From: Myxococcales bacterium
Lineage (GTDB): Bacteria > Myxococcota_A > Polyangia > Polyangiales > Polyangiaceae
Reading direction: 5' to 3'
Assembly (NCBI GenBank): GCA_025355005.1
Contig: JANXLV010000019.1
Coordinates: 62,001-126,000 of the forward strand
Length of the DNA stretch: 64,000 nt
This document shows positions 20,341-28,153 of this stretch, piece after piece (positions within the stretch are counted from its first letter, which is position 1; every line of letters starts with the position of its first letter). The notes under the pieces are model-generated. The model did no database searches and was not told where the DNA came from. It saw nothing but the letters and a program-made list of their open reading frames with translations. A program made the position numbers and the translations under genes.

Positions 20341-21176
20341 AACAGGATCAGCACCGTGAGCAGTACCCACACGCCCTCGGTCGACGCATCCGAGCGGGTG
20401 GTTGCGCAGCCGCCGCTCTTCGCGTCGCTCGGTGGTGGCGCGTCCCAGCTCTTCTGCGTGTCCGCGATGAAGGTCGCGAGGTCCGCGAGATCTGCGCGGC
20501 CGTCCCAGCCGTCCGTGTGGCAGTTCGGCCCGTCCGACACGACGCCCGCGATGCGCTCGACGCCATCGCCTTCGGTCACGAGCCCAGGCGCGCCCGAGTC
20601 GATGTCGCACGTCTGCTTTCCCGGCGCGCCGGAGTACACGAGCACGTCCGTCACCTTTGTGATCGGGTAGCTCACGGTGCGCTTTTTTCCCGCGCCGCTG
20701 CCCGCGGCCTCGTCCGAGACGCCGAAGCCGACGTGCCTGATGATCGTCTTTCCCACGTCCGCCTGCGAGAGTGGCGCGGTGCGAAGCGCGAGCGGCGCCA
20801 CGTCCGTGACCGGCGTCTCGAGCTCGAGCAACGCAAAGTCGTAAGGCGCGCCCATGGCCGTGTACTTCGGATGCTGCACGGTCCTGGTGACGACGACCTT
20901 GCGCTCGGGCGCGCCAACATCGGCGCCGAAGCGCGCCGTGATCTTCGTGAAGTTGCAGTGCCCCGCGGTGAGCACCGCGCGCGGCCCGACGAGCGCGCCC
21001 GAGCAAAGCGTGAGCCCCACCGTGTCGCTCACGATCGCAACGACCGCAGGATCCCCGCTGTCATCCGCGCCGCCGATGATGGACGACGCAACGGTCCCCA
21101 CACGCTCCGCGCCGCCATCCGAAGGACCGCAGGACGGAACGACGGCAAGCACGGTCACGAGCAAAGGAAGACGCAT
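20301..21176 (-). CDS. Trypsin-like (S1) serine protease with a truncated MYXO-CTERM-like tail
   Basis: A 291-residue secreted protease. The signal ends near VVPSC (possible lipobox, Cys 16), and the mature-enzyme motif IIGG is at 33-36. The catalytic triad is visible as His73 (TAGHC), Asp113 (YDFALLELE) and Ser194 (CDIDSGAP; the usual second Gly of GDSGGP is Ala). Residues 255-281 read SGGC, a spacer and the hydrophobic VWVLLTVLILLQR. This resembles a MYXO-CTERM sorting tail, but the usual Arg cluster is replaced by an unrelated ten-residue end. That end is encoded in the region where the DUF4132 remnant begins, suggesting the tail was clipped by a rearrangement. Start ATG 21176 is preferred to TTG 21188. 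Confidence 0.85.
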   Translation of the reverse strand: MRLPLLVTVLAVVPSCGPSDGGAERVGTVASSIIGGADDSGDPAVVAIVSDTVGLTLCSGALVGPRAVLTAGHCNFTKITARFGADVGAPERKVVVTRTVQHPKYTAMGAPYDFALLELETPVTDVAPLALRTAPLSQADVGKTIIRHVGFGVSDEAAGSGAGKKRTVSYPITKVTDVLVYSGAPGKQTCDIDSGAPGLVTEGDGVERIAGVVSDGPNCHTDGWDGRADLADLATFIADTQKSWDAPPPSDAKSGGCATTRSDASTEGVWVLLTVLILLQRYSPPTARCFG

Positions 21177-21192
21177 GGCAGAATGCAAACGA

Positions 21193-21666
21193 CTACTCGC
21201 CCTCGTCCTTCGCGAGCGCCTTCCGGATCTCCTCGGCGTCAGCCTGATCTTTGAGACGCCCGTGCTGCTTCATTCGAAAGAGTCCTTCGAGTGAGATGAC
21301 GTTGATGCCTTCGATCCGCCTTCGATACGGAAGGAGATCGCTCCACGTGAGCCCGGACGCCGAGTTCATGACGTCGATCGTGAACTCGTCGTTCACGCGG
21401 ATGGCATACCGCTCCTCGTGCAATGTCTTGTCACCGATGAGCTCCTTCGTGGCGCCATCGGGGAGCTTCGAGAGTGCACGCACCCAACGTTCTGCATTGT
21501 CGATCGTCGGCTCCACGAGGATGTCGACGTCCTCCGTCAGCCGCACGATGCCCTGCAGCGCCAGCGCATACCCACCGATGAGGGCGTATTCGGTCCCCTC
21601 AGCCTCCAGCAGAGCGGCTACTCGGACGACGTCTTCGTACGTCGCTGCACGCGTTCGCGTATCCAT
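21193..21666 (-). CDS. Nucleotidyltransferase-fold protein (AbiEii/DUF6036-like)
   Basis: A 157-residue protein with a minimal nucleotidyltransferase core: YALIGGYALALQGIVRLTEDVDILVE holds the GG(Y) helix start and the D-x-D metal-binding pair. A further acidic strand reads FTIDVMNSASG. The C-terminal helices contain LEGLFRMKQHGRLKDQADAEEI, typical of this group, in which members act as toxins or tRNA/protein nucleotidyl-modifying enzymes. It overlaps by 49 bases the preceding 68-residue gene on the same strand, a toxin-antitoxin-like arrangement. Whether it is a toxin here is inference. Confidence 0.75.
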   Translation of the reverse strand: MDTRTRAATYEDVVRVAALLEAEGTEYALIGGYALALQGIVRLTEDVDILVEPTIDNAERWVRALSKLPDGATKELIGDKTLHEERYAIRVNDEFTIDVMNSASGLTWSDLLPYRRRIEGINVISLEGLFRMKQHGRLKDQADAEEIRKALAKDEGE

Positions 21667-21824
21667 CGATCTTGATCTCGGTTCGCGTCTTCTTGCGTTC
21701 GGTAGCGAAAGATTCCTTTTGGCGCGCCGCCACCGAGCCGGAGAGCGAGCGCGTCGAGGCCGGCGCGATCGCCCGTACCCTCCGTGCGCTTGCCGACCAC
21801 CCGCGTTGCGCTGCCTTCGCTCAT
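21618..21824 (-). CDS. Small protein paired with the nucleotidyltransferase
   Basis: A 68-residue protein beginning MSEGSATRVV. Its core, LALRLGGGAPKGIFRYRTQE, followed by ANRDQDRWIRERVQRR, looks like a short conserved module that I recall next to nucleotidyltransferase genes in other bacteria, often read as a putative antitoxin or partner. The protein is basic at the end. Its gene ends 49 bases inside the nucleotidyltransferase gene in another frame, so the two are co-transcribed and probably coupled. The region 21825-21926 upstream separates it from the divergent mmsA. Confidence 0.6.
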   Translation of the reverse strand: MSEGSATRVVGKRTEGTGDRAGLDALALRLGGGAPKGIFRYRTQEDANRDQDRWIRERVQRRTKTSSE

Positions 21825-21926
21825 CTCCGCATAGTGTAGCCCAGGCGGGCCATTCCGCTGGCGTCGATGTGGCAGGATGCTATGGAAAGCCTGATTTTCA
21901 TCCCTCGAACCGCTGTGAGCAAGACC

Positions 21927-23441
21927 ATGACGACACCGCAGAATCTCCCTTCGATTGGCCACTGGATTGATGGCAAGACTGTGAACGGCGGCACGCGTTC
22001 GCAAGAGGTGTGGAACCCGGCGACGGGCGCGGCGGAGAAGAGCCTCCAGCTCGCAGACCGGGAGACCGTGAACATGGCGATCGCCTCCGCGGAGAAGGCG
22101 TACCCCGCGTGGCGCGCGACCGCGCCGCTGAAGCGCGCGCGCGTGATGAGCAACCTGAAGGTCCTGCTCGAGAAGAACGCGGAGAAGATCACGTCGCTGC
22201 TGACGGCCGAGCACGGCAAGGTCGCCGGCGACGCCATGGGTGAGCTCCAGCGCGGCATCGAGAACGTGGAGTACGCGTCCTACGTCACCGAGCTCCTGAA
22301 GGGCGAGTACGCGCGCAACGTCGGCCCCAACATCGATTCGTGGAGCGAGCTGCAACCACTCGGCGTCTGCGCGGGCATCACGCCGTTCAACTTCCCGGTC
22401 ATGGTCCCGATGTGGATGTGGCCCATGGCTGTCGCTTGCGGCAACACGTTCGTGCTGAAGCCGTCGGAGCGCGATCCGTCCAGCGCTCTCCTGGTCTCGC
22501 AGCTCGCGCTGGAAGCTGGGCTTCCCCCGGGCGTCCTCAACGTGGTCAACGGCGACAAGGAGGCCGTGGACACGCTGCTCGACGACGCGCGCGTGCACGC
22601 GGTGAGCTTCGTCGGCTCCACGGCGATTGCAGAATACATCTATTCGCGCGGCTGCGCGAAGGGCAAGCGCGTCCAGGCGCTCGGCGGCGCGAAGAACCAC
22701 GCAGTGGTCATGCCGGATGCGGACATCGAGAACGCGGTGACCGCGCTCATGGGCGCGGCGTACGGCTCGTGCGGCGAGCGCTGCATGGCGATCCCGATCG
22801 TCGTCTGCGTCGGCGACGCCACGGCTGACGCTGTGGTCGCCGGCCTCAAGACCGAGATCGCGAAGATGAAGGTCGGCCCCGGCACGGACGCCAAGAACGA
22901 CATGGGCCCGCTGATCACCAAGCCGCACTTCGAAAAGGTCAGGGGCTACGTGGAGCAGGGCGTGAAAGAAGGCGCCACGCTCGTCGTCGATGGCCGCGGC
23001 GTGAAGGTCCCGGGCCACGAAAATGGCTACTTCATGGGCGCGTGTCTCTTCGACAACGTGAAGTCGAACATGGTCACGTACAAGGAAGAGATCTTCGGAC
23101 CGGTGCTCGGCGTCATGCGCGTGAAGACGCTCGAAGAGGCCATGAAGCTCATCAACGATCACGAGTACGGCAACGGCACATGCATCTTCACGCGCGACGG
23201 TGAGGCCGCGCGCTACTTCTCCGATCACATCCTGGTCGGGATGGTGGGCGTCAACGTCCCCCTCCCCGTCCCGGTCGCGTACCACTCGTTCGGCGGCTGG
23301 AAGCGCTCGCTCTTCGGCGACCTGCACGCCTACGGCCCCGACGCGGTGCGCTTCTACACGAAGCGAAAGACCATCACGCAACGCTGGCCCTCCGCCGGCG
23401 TACGCGAAGGCGCGATGTTCAGCTTCCCGTCCACGAAGTAG
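21927..23441 (+). CDS. mmsA: Methylmalonate-semialdehyde dehydrogenase (CoA-acylating)
   Basis: A 504-residue aldehyde dehydrogenase of the MmsA subgroup. The start (LPSIGHWIDGKTVNGG), the cofactor segment GVCAGITPFNFPVMVPMWMW, FVGSTAIAEYIY and the catalytic Cys286 in YGSCGERCMAI are typical. It oxidises methylmalonate or malonate semialdehyde to propionyl- or acetyl-CoA with NAD+, in valine, pyrimidine and inositol breakdown. The gene stands alone; no valine-catabolism neighbours are in the window. ATG 21927 fits the family N-terminus better than the in-frame ATG 60 bases upstream. Confidence 0.93.
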   Translation: MTTPQNLPSIGHWIDGKTVNGGTRSQEVWNPATGAAEKSLQLADRETVNMAIASAEKAYPAWRATAPLKRARVMSNLKVLLEKNAEKITSLLTAEHGKVAGDAMGELQRGIENVEYASYVTELLKGEYARNVGPNIDSWSELQPLGVCAGITPFNFPVMVPMWMWPMAVACGNTFVLKPSERDPSSALLVSQLALEAGLPPGVLNVVNGDKEAVDTLLDDARVHAVSFVGSTAIAEYIYSRGCAKGKRVQALGGAKNHAVVMPDADIENAVTALMGAAYGSCGERCMAIPIVVCVGDATADAVVAGLKTEIAKMKVGPGTDAKNDMGPLITKPHFEKVRGYVEQGVKEGATLVVDGRGVKVPGHENGYFMGACLFDNVKSNMVTYKEEIFGPVLGVMRVKTLEEAMKLINDHEYGNGTCIFTRDGEAARYFSDHILVGMVGVNVPLPVPVAYHSFGGWKRSLFGDLHAYGPDAVRFYTKRKTITQRWPSAGVREGAMFSFPSTK

Positions 23442-23455
23442 CCGAGCGGCACGGG

Positions 23456-24430
23456 TTACAGCGCGGTGTGAATCCCGAGCGTCGCTCCGAGCGGCGCTTT
23501 CATCGCCGGGTTTTCGTCCAGAAAGAAGCTGCCTGAGGTCTGCACGGCGAGCGCCACGCGATCTGTGACCGAGACCTCGATGGAGGACTGCATGCCTATC
23601 GTCGGCGAGCCCTTGCTCGCTTGCCTGCCGCGAGAGTCGACATCGCGGTTCATGAACACGCCCGCGTTGGGTCCGAGGTAGACGGCCATCCTGCCGCCGG
23701 CGTCCTCGAAGAGCCGATAGCGAACGCCACCAGTGATCGCGCCGCCCGTCACCACGCTGGAACCACCGAACAGCAACGAGCCATCGAGGACGGGCTGCCA
23801 GCCAGGCGCCTTCGCGGGACGGAAGATGACCGACAGCCCCGTCGTCGGGTAGCCAACGCCACCCTCCTGGCTGTTCGGCGCATAGGTCGATGCGTCGTAG
23901 ATGAGGCCAGCCGACAGGCCCACGCGGATCTGCGCGGGCGGGGTCGTGTCCTCTTCGATCCTGTCGGGTGGCTGCAACAGCGCGGGGTCCGTCGCCTCGA
24001 CGCGCACCACGATCGGCTCTGTCGGCGGAGTCGGAGGCGGGGGCTCCGGCATGCTCGCGAGCTCCAGGCGAACGCGCACGATCTCCGCGGCGCGCATGGC
24101 TGCGATGTCCGACGCATCGACCGACGCCACCGTATCCGTGTGCGGCAGCTTGTCATCCTTGCGAACGAAGACATGAACGCTGTCGTCCACGCAGACCGCT
24201 GCGTCCGCGCCTGCGGCCACCTTCCCGAGATCGTCTCCGAAGCAGCCCGTCGGCAGCGGCCCGAACATGCTCACGCGAAAGCCCTTGAGGACGAGCTCTG
24301 CGCGCAGACGCTCGGTGACCTCCGTGCCAGCGGGTGACGACAGCACCACGTGCTTCACGTCTGCGCGCGCCTCACGCGACGCGACGAGCGCGGTGACCGC
24401 CACGAGCACGGCGACTCTTCGTTTCATCAT
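23456..24430 (-). CDS. Secreted protein with a C-terminal outer-membrane-barrel-like region
   Basis: A 324-residue protein with a Sec signal (MMKRRVAVLV..., cleavage likely after EARA). Residues ~25-130 form an alpha/beta-looking domain. A Pro-rich spacer (PEPPPPTPPTEP) follows, and the last ~165 residues alternate in a beta-barrel fashion (IRVGLSAGLIYDAS, GGVRYRLFE, MAVYLGPNAGVFM), ending in Leu. It is the last gene of a sigma-FecR-barrel operon, its ATG overlapping the FecR gene's TGA by four bases. Several myxobacterial operons of this form are known, but I cannot name the function. It is probably the envelope output of the sigma factor. Confidence 0.65.
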   Translation of the reverse strand: MMKRRVAVLVAVTALVASREARADVKHVVLSSPAGTEVTERLRAELVLKGFRVSMFGPLPTGCFGDDLGKVAAGADAAVCVDDSVHVFVRKDDKLPHTDTVASVDASDIAAMRAAEIVRVRLELASMPEPPPPTPPTEPIVVRVEATDPALLQPPDRIEEDTTPPAQIRVGLSAGLIYDASTYAPNSQEGGVGYPTTGLSVIFRPAKAPGWQPVLDGSLLFGGSSVVTGGAITGGVRYRLFEDAGGRMAVYLGPNAGVFMNRDVDSRGRQASKGSPTIGMQSSIEVSVTDRVALAVQTSGSFFLDENPAMKAPLGATLGIHTAL

Positions 24431-25710
24431 GGCCGTCCTCCGAGAACGCGTGTCGCGAGCTCCGTGTGCGGGCCGCCGCGGTGGGTGTCAAGGTAGCGAC
24501 GCGCAAGGCGCTGCGCGTCGTCGGGTTTGTCGAGCGCGATGGATGCCTCGAGCGCGCGGCCGAGCGCCTCTCGGGAGAGCGCGCCGTCCGGATTCTCCGC
24601 CAGGTAGATCGAGAACCAACCGAGGCCCTCTGCCTTCGCGTGCTCCACGTCGTAGGCGAGCGTCCCGAGCAAGAACGCGGCGGTGGCCGCGCGCGGATCG
24701 CCCTTGAATCTTCGGCGAAACACGAGCAGCGACGTCTTTGCCGTGACCGTGTCGCCCGAGGCGCGCGCGGTGTCCGCTGTGGTCCAGAGGGTCGCGGCGT
24801 CCATCGCTTCGAGAGGGGAGACGGGCGGCGGCGGGGTGGACGGTGCCGGATCGGTGGAGGTGGGGGGGAAGGGCGAGGTGGAGGGCGAGGTGAAGGGCGA
24901 GGTTGAGGTGGAGGGCGAGGGCGAGGGATCGGGGGAGGCGGGTGGCAGCTTTGTTTCGGGGCCGCTCGGTACGGCGTTCGGATTCGGCAGGAACGGCGCG
25001 GATTCCATGTTGCAGCCGACCGTCAGATCTTGTCCCGCGCCCACGCTCTGGGAGGTGCCGCAGCCGGTGACCGTGACCTGGCCTTCGGTCATATGGAGCG
25101 TGAGGGCGTCGTGGCGCGGATCCCAGGCGAGATCGAACGCAGTGCCCACCACGCGCACCTCGTACGGGCCGGCGTCGAACGCCCACTCGGTGTTTGCGCG
25201 ATGCACGACGGAGGCCGCGAGACGACCGCGCTCGAGCAGCACCGTCGCGCCGTGCGATGTGGTTCGAAGCACGCGCGCCTCTGCCTTGGGCTCCAGTGAC
25301 ACGCGGCTGCCGTCCGAGAACGCCAGCGCCGTCGCACGACCGCTCTCCGACACGGGCGCGCCGAGCGCGGGCACTGTGGATGCGCCATCGGGATCGGTGC
25401 TCGCGTAGGTGAACGCGACGTCGGACGGACTCGTTGCGGCGCCCTCGGGCGTTGAACGGCGGAGCTGCGACAGACCCATGCCCAACGCGAACGCCGCAGC
25501 GACTCCGAGCGCACCGAGCGCACCGAGCATGACGGCGCGACGTGAGCGCGCGGCCTTCGGCGTCGGCAGCGCCTGTGCGCGACGCTCACGCAGGTCCACG
25601 ACGCGAGGCACGGGGCCCGACACGCGCTCGCTGTCGAAGCGGAGGCCAATCTCGCGATCGAGCTCCTTTGCGATGTCGGCTCCGAGGCGGAGAAGTCCGG
25701 GGTGCTTCAT
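24427..25710 (-). CDS. FecR-domain membrane protein with TPR-like C-terminus
   Basis: A 427-residue protein. The N-terminal ~57 residues are cytosolic, a membrane helix follows at about 58-80 (AVMLGALGALGVAAAFALGM), and then a periplasmic FecR domain (FSDGSRVSLEPKAEARVL; VVGTAFDLAWDP; LHMTEGQVTVTG). A long Pro/Ser/Thr linker (about 258-305) leads to a helical TPR-like end. FecR-type proteins act as anti-sigma or sigma-signalling factors. The sigma gene directly upstream overlaps by four bases, so FecR very probably controls that sigma factor. Confidence 0.8.
   Translation of the reverse strand: MKHPGLLRLGADIAKELDREIGLRFDSERVSGPVPRVVDLRERRAQALPTPKAARSRRAVMLGALGALGVAAAFALGMGLSQLRRSTPEGAATSPSDVAFTYASTDPDGASTVPALGAPVSESGRATALAFSDGSRVSLEPKAEARVLRTTSHGATVLLERGRLAASVVHRANTEWAFDAGPYEVRVVGTAFDLAWDPRHDALTLHMTEGQVTVTGCGTSQSVGAGQDLTVGCNMESAPFLPNPNAVPSGPETKLPPASPDPSPSPSTSTSPFTSPSTSPFPPTSTDPAPSTPPPPVSPLEAMDAATLWTTADTARASGDTVTAKTSLLVFRRRFKGDPRAATAAFLLGTLAYDVEHAKAEGLGWFSIYLAENPDGALSREALGRALEASIALDKPDDAQRLARRYLDTHRGGPHTELATRVLGGRP
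24853..24938. repeat. Degenerate GGCGAGGTGGA-like short tandem repeats
   Basis: The + strand shows about seven imperfect copies of a 6-12 base unit (ggcgag, ggcgaggtgga, ggcgaggtgaa). On the coding (-) strand these give the Ser-Pro-Thr-rich linker of the FecR protein. Copy number could change by slippage in multiples of three without breaking the frame. Confidence 0.7.
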
Positions 25711-26465
25711 GACTCCTCCTCGCCTTCGTCCTGCAGGTACTCGTGGAGGCTCGGACGCTTCGCGGCCAGCGCACGGAAGCGCCGCTCCGCGTCACGCAGA
25801 CGCCGCTTCACCGTGGACATGGAGAGATCCATGGAGAGCGCGAGCGTCTCCAGCTCCAGGCCCTCGATGTAGCGAAGGCTGAACGCGACGCGCTCGTCGA
25901 CGGGCATGCGCGCGAGCACGTCGAACGTATCGCGCAACGCATCCCTCGCGCCGTGCGAGACCTCGCGCGCTGTCATCTCGGGCACCACGTCGAACAGGGT
26001 CCAGCGACGACGCGCCTTCTTCTTCAGCCACTCGCGCGAGACGAGCACCGAGATGCCGCGCAGCCACGCGCCCAGGCGTGCCGCGGACTCGAGCTCACCC
26101 ATGCGCGGATACGCGCGCAGGAAGGTCTCGTGGACCAGGTCCTCGATCTCCGCCTCCGGTCCGAGCAGCGCCGCGACCGTGCGCGCCACCGCGTGCTTGT
26201 GGCGCACGAAGATCTCCGACTGCGCCGCCGCATCGCCTTCCGCGCCCAGCTCTGCGAGCTCCGCGTCCGTCAGCTCACGACGCGCACGCGCGAAGACCTC
26301 GGAGGCCGAGACCTCCGACAGAATCGGCCGTTCGGCAGCGGATTTCGCGAATTGGTCGTGTGCAGTGTTCGCACACGACACATTCTCGCGATGTTCGAAT
26401 TGCGTGAAGGGGAGGAGCGTCGCCACGATGAGGTTCCGGGTGAGTGGCCGGTGCCCCCACCCCAT
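25707..26465 (-). CDS. ECF-type RNA polymerase sigma factor
   Basis: A protein of up to 252 residues with the two sigma-70 domains of ECF factors. Region 2 reads IFVRHKHAVARTVAALLG and EDLVHETFLRAYPRM; region 4 reads RMPVDERVAFSLRYIEGLELETLAL followed by the HTH MDLSMSTVKRRLRDAERRFR. The first ~45 residues are not sigma-like. ATG 26465 is the only ATG before region 2, and a GTG at 26381 is an alternative. It heads the sigma-FecR-barrel operon. An inverted repeat at 26355-26379 lies just inside the GTG alternative, so the true start and the regulatory region are uncertain. Confidence 0.85.
   Translation of the reverse strand: MGWGHRPLTRNLIVATLLPFTQFEHRENVSCANTAHDQFAKSAAERPILSEVSASEVFARARRELTDAELAELGAEGDAAAQSEIFVRHKHAVARTVAALLGPEAEIEDLVHETFLRAYPRMGELESAARLGAWLRGISVLVSREWLKKKARRRWTLFDVVPEMTAREVSHGARDALRDTFDVLARMPVDERVAFSLRYIEGLELETLALSMDLSMSTVKRRLRDAERRFRALAAKRPSLHEYLQDEGEEES
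26355..26379. promoter_or_regulatory. Perfect 9-base inverted repeat near the sigma-factor start
   Basis: gtcgtgtgc and gcacacgac are exact inverse complements separated by seven bases. The site overlaps the poorly conserved 5' part of the ECF sigma gene. It could be an operator for autoregulation if translation starts downstream, or an mRNA hairpin if it starts at 26465. Confidence 0.45.
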
Positions 26466-26589
26466 GGGTCAAGAATCGACTGCGCGTGTAGCACGCGCCT
26501 CGTGATGCGCGAGCTGACGCAAGCGCTGTTCCAGGGAAATTCAGCGGCAGTCTGCGCGGGCTGTCTCCGTCGAGAGACATCCTGGGGGC

Positions 26590-27744
26590 TCAGCCCACCG
26601 AGAAGAGCCCGTCGAGGATCGTCTCCAGCTGCGAATAACCGGTCTGCAGCAGGAAGGTTGGCGCACGGCCATAGCTCTTCGCGCCGACCAGGTGGAACCG
26701 CGACTCACCAGAGGCGAGATCCCGGGGAGCCACCTCTGGGACCGAGAGGCAGTCGGTGACGTTCGCGAGCGCGCCCGCGAGACGCATGGCCCCCTCGGTC
26801 GCAGGCGACACCTCGATGGCGAGCTCCGACAGCGGCGCGAGGTCAGGCCGGTACCCGAGCAGTGCGACCACGTGATCGACGTCGAGCGAGCGACCGCCAC
26901 CGAGCGCGATCGTGAACGCAGAGCCGTGCGAGGCGACTGACTCGATGGAGGCCGCGCGCTCGATGCGGAGCCACGCGGGAGGCGCGGCGGCGAGCTCGTT
27001 CGCGTGTCTGACGATGCGATCGCGCTCGGGGAGCGGATCGGCTGCGATCTCCTCGAGCGGACGACGGTTGCGCGAGCGCACGGCCCAGGTGACGCGCGTG
27101 TCCGGCGCCTCACGCGCCACCGTGTCGAGCATCGAGAGCGCGTTCGCGGCGGAGTGTCCGTGCCCCACGAGCAGCACGCGCGTGTTCGCGAGCGAGCGAG
27201 CGCGGGCATGAAGCTCTCCGAGGTGACGGATGGCGCGACCTGCGAGCGCATCAGCGCCGCGCGCCACGAGCGGAACGGGCGTGTCGTAAACGCCGCTCGC
27301 GTCGAGCACCGCGTCCGCTTCGAACGTGACGTCTCCCGCGGGCGTGGAAGCGAGCACCGTGAATGGAAGCTCCGCGCGCACGGGGTGCCCGGCAAGCTCA
27401 CCGCGCGCCAGATTGCCACGCGTGACCGCGCGCACCGCATGCCTGCATTTCACGTGCGGCGCGAGCGCAGGAGCACGAGCGAGCTCCGACAGCACGTCCG
27501 CGAGCTCCGGCCCGGTGAGCAGCGCATCCACCCGACGGCCGCCAGCGTGCGTCGCTGCCTCGAGCAACGCCCTCGGCAGGTTCATGGAGAGCGGAGAAAA
27601 GAAGCGCGTCGGGCCCCAGCGCCGGAGCGAGTCCCCCGGCGCGTCGCCCTTCTCGAGCACGAGCGGTGTATGCCCGCGCGCGAGGCAGCCATGCGCAGCT
27701 GCGATGCCGGTTGGGCCAGCGCCGATGATCGCGACCGTCTTCAC
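26590..27744 (-). CDS. FAD/NAD(P)-binding oxidoreductase
   Basis: A 384-residue flavoprotein starting with GTG 27744. The FAD-binding Rossmann motif is at the very start (VAIIGAGPTGIAAAHGCL), and a second nucleotide motif follows in the middle (VLLVGHGHSAANAL, about residue 190). A further family stretch reads VDHVVALLGYRPDL, and the C-terminus (HLVGAKSYGRAPTFLLQTGYSQ) resembles small flavin monooxygenase or thioredoxin-reductase-like proteins. It begins four bases after the AhpD-like gene, forming a two-gene operon. Such flavoproteins are found beside AhpD-like genes in arsenic-related clusters, as far as I recall, but no other arsenic gene is present. Confidence 0.8.
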   Translation of the reverse strand: MKTVAIIGAGPTGIAAAHGCLARGHTPLVLEKGDAPGDSLRRWGPTRFFSPLSMNLPRALLEAATHAGGRRVDALLTGPELADVLSELARAPALAPHVKCRHAVRAVTRGNLARGELAGHPVRAELPFTVLASTPAGDVTFEADAVLDASGVYDTPVPLVARGADALAGRAIRHLGELHARARSLANTRVLLVGHGHSAANALSMLDTVAREAPDTRVTWAVRSRNRRPLEEIAADPLPERDRIVRHANELAAAPPAWLRIERAASIESVASHGSAFTIALGGGRSLDVDHVVALLGYRPDLAPLSELAIEVSPATEGAMRLAGALANVTDCLSVPEVAPRDLASGESRFHLVGAKSYGRAPTFLLQTGYSQLETILDGLFSVG

Positions 27745-27748
27745 GCGC

Positions 27749-28078
27749 TCACTTCTTGCGGGACAGCGTGTTCTGCGACTGCGCCCAGTGCGCGAGCGTG
27801 CCACCGCCGCGGATCACCGCCGCGACGTTGACGATCTCGGCCATCTCCTCCGGCGTGATGCCCGCGTCCGTGCAAGCGGAGGTGTACGCGTCGATGCAGT
27901 ACGGCTCCTGGATCGCATACGCGACCGCGAGCGCGGCCAGCTTCTTCGTCTTGCCATCGACGGCGCCGGGCTCCATCGTGGTCGTGTACCACTTGAGAAA
28001 CGTGTCCCACTGCGCGGGCGCGCTCTTCTTGATGTCACCGAAACGCGCGAGATCTTCCGACAGGTAGTAGCCAGCCAT
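27749..28078 (-). CDS. AhpD-like (carboxymuconolactone decarboxylase family) protein
   Basis: A 109-residue all-helical protein. The redox region reads EPYCIDAYTSAC, with Cys61 and Cys69, in place of the classical CxxC of AhpD. KKLAALAVAYAIQ precedes it and VAAVIRGGGTLAH follows. The PYCIDAYT pattern matches, from memory, the peroxidase-like protein of arsenosugar-type clusters, some members of which carry selenocysteine at this Cys. A GGAGG ribosome site lies eight bases before ATG 28078. It is the first gene of a pair with the flavoprotein. Confidence 0.8.
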   Translation of the reverse strand: MAGYYLSEDLARFGDIKKSAPAQWDTFLKWYTTTMEPGAVDGKTKKLAALAVAYAIQEPYCIDAYTSACTDAGITPEEMAEIVNVAAVIRGGGTLAHWAQSQNTLSRKK

Positions 28079-28153
28079 ATGAGCCTCCGGGTGTGAGAAC
28101 GGCGGAAGGCTACGTCAGGCCCGCGAGCATGACAACGCACGAAGGCAGTCGAT

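Noticed and set aside
20341-21006. Upstream extension of the DUF4132 frame through the protease gene
   Set aside because: The sequence before ~20340 is low-complexity and Arg-rich and matches no family, while the protease frame over the same bases has a full catalytic triad.
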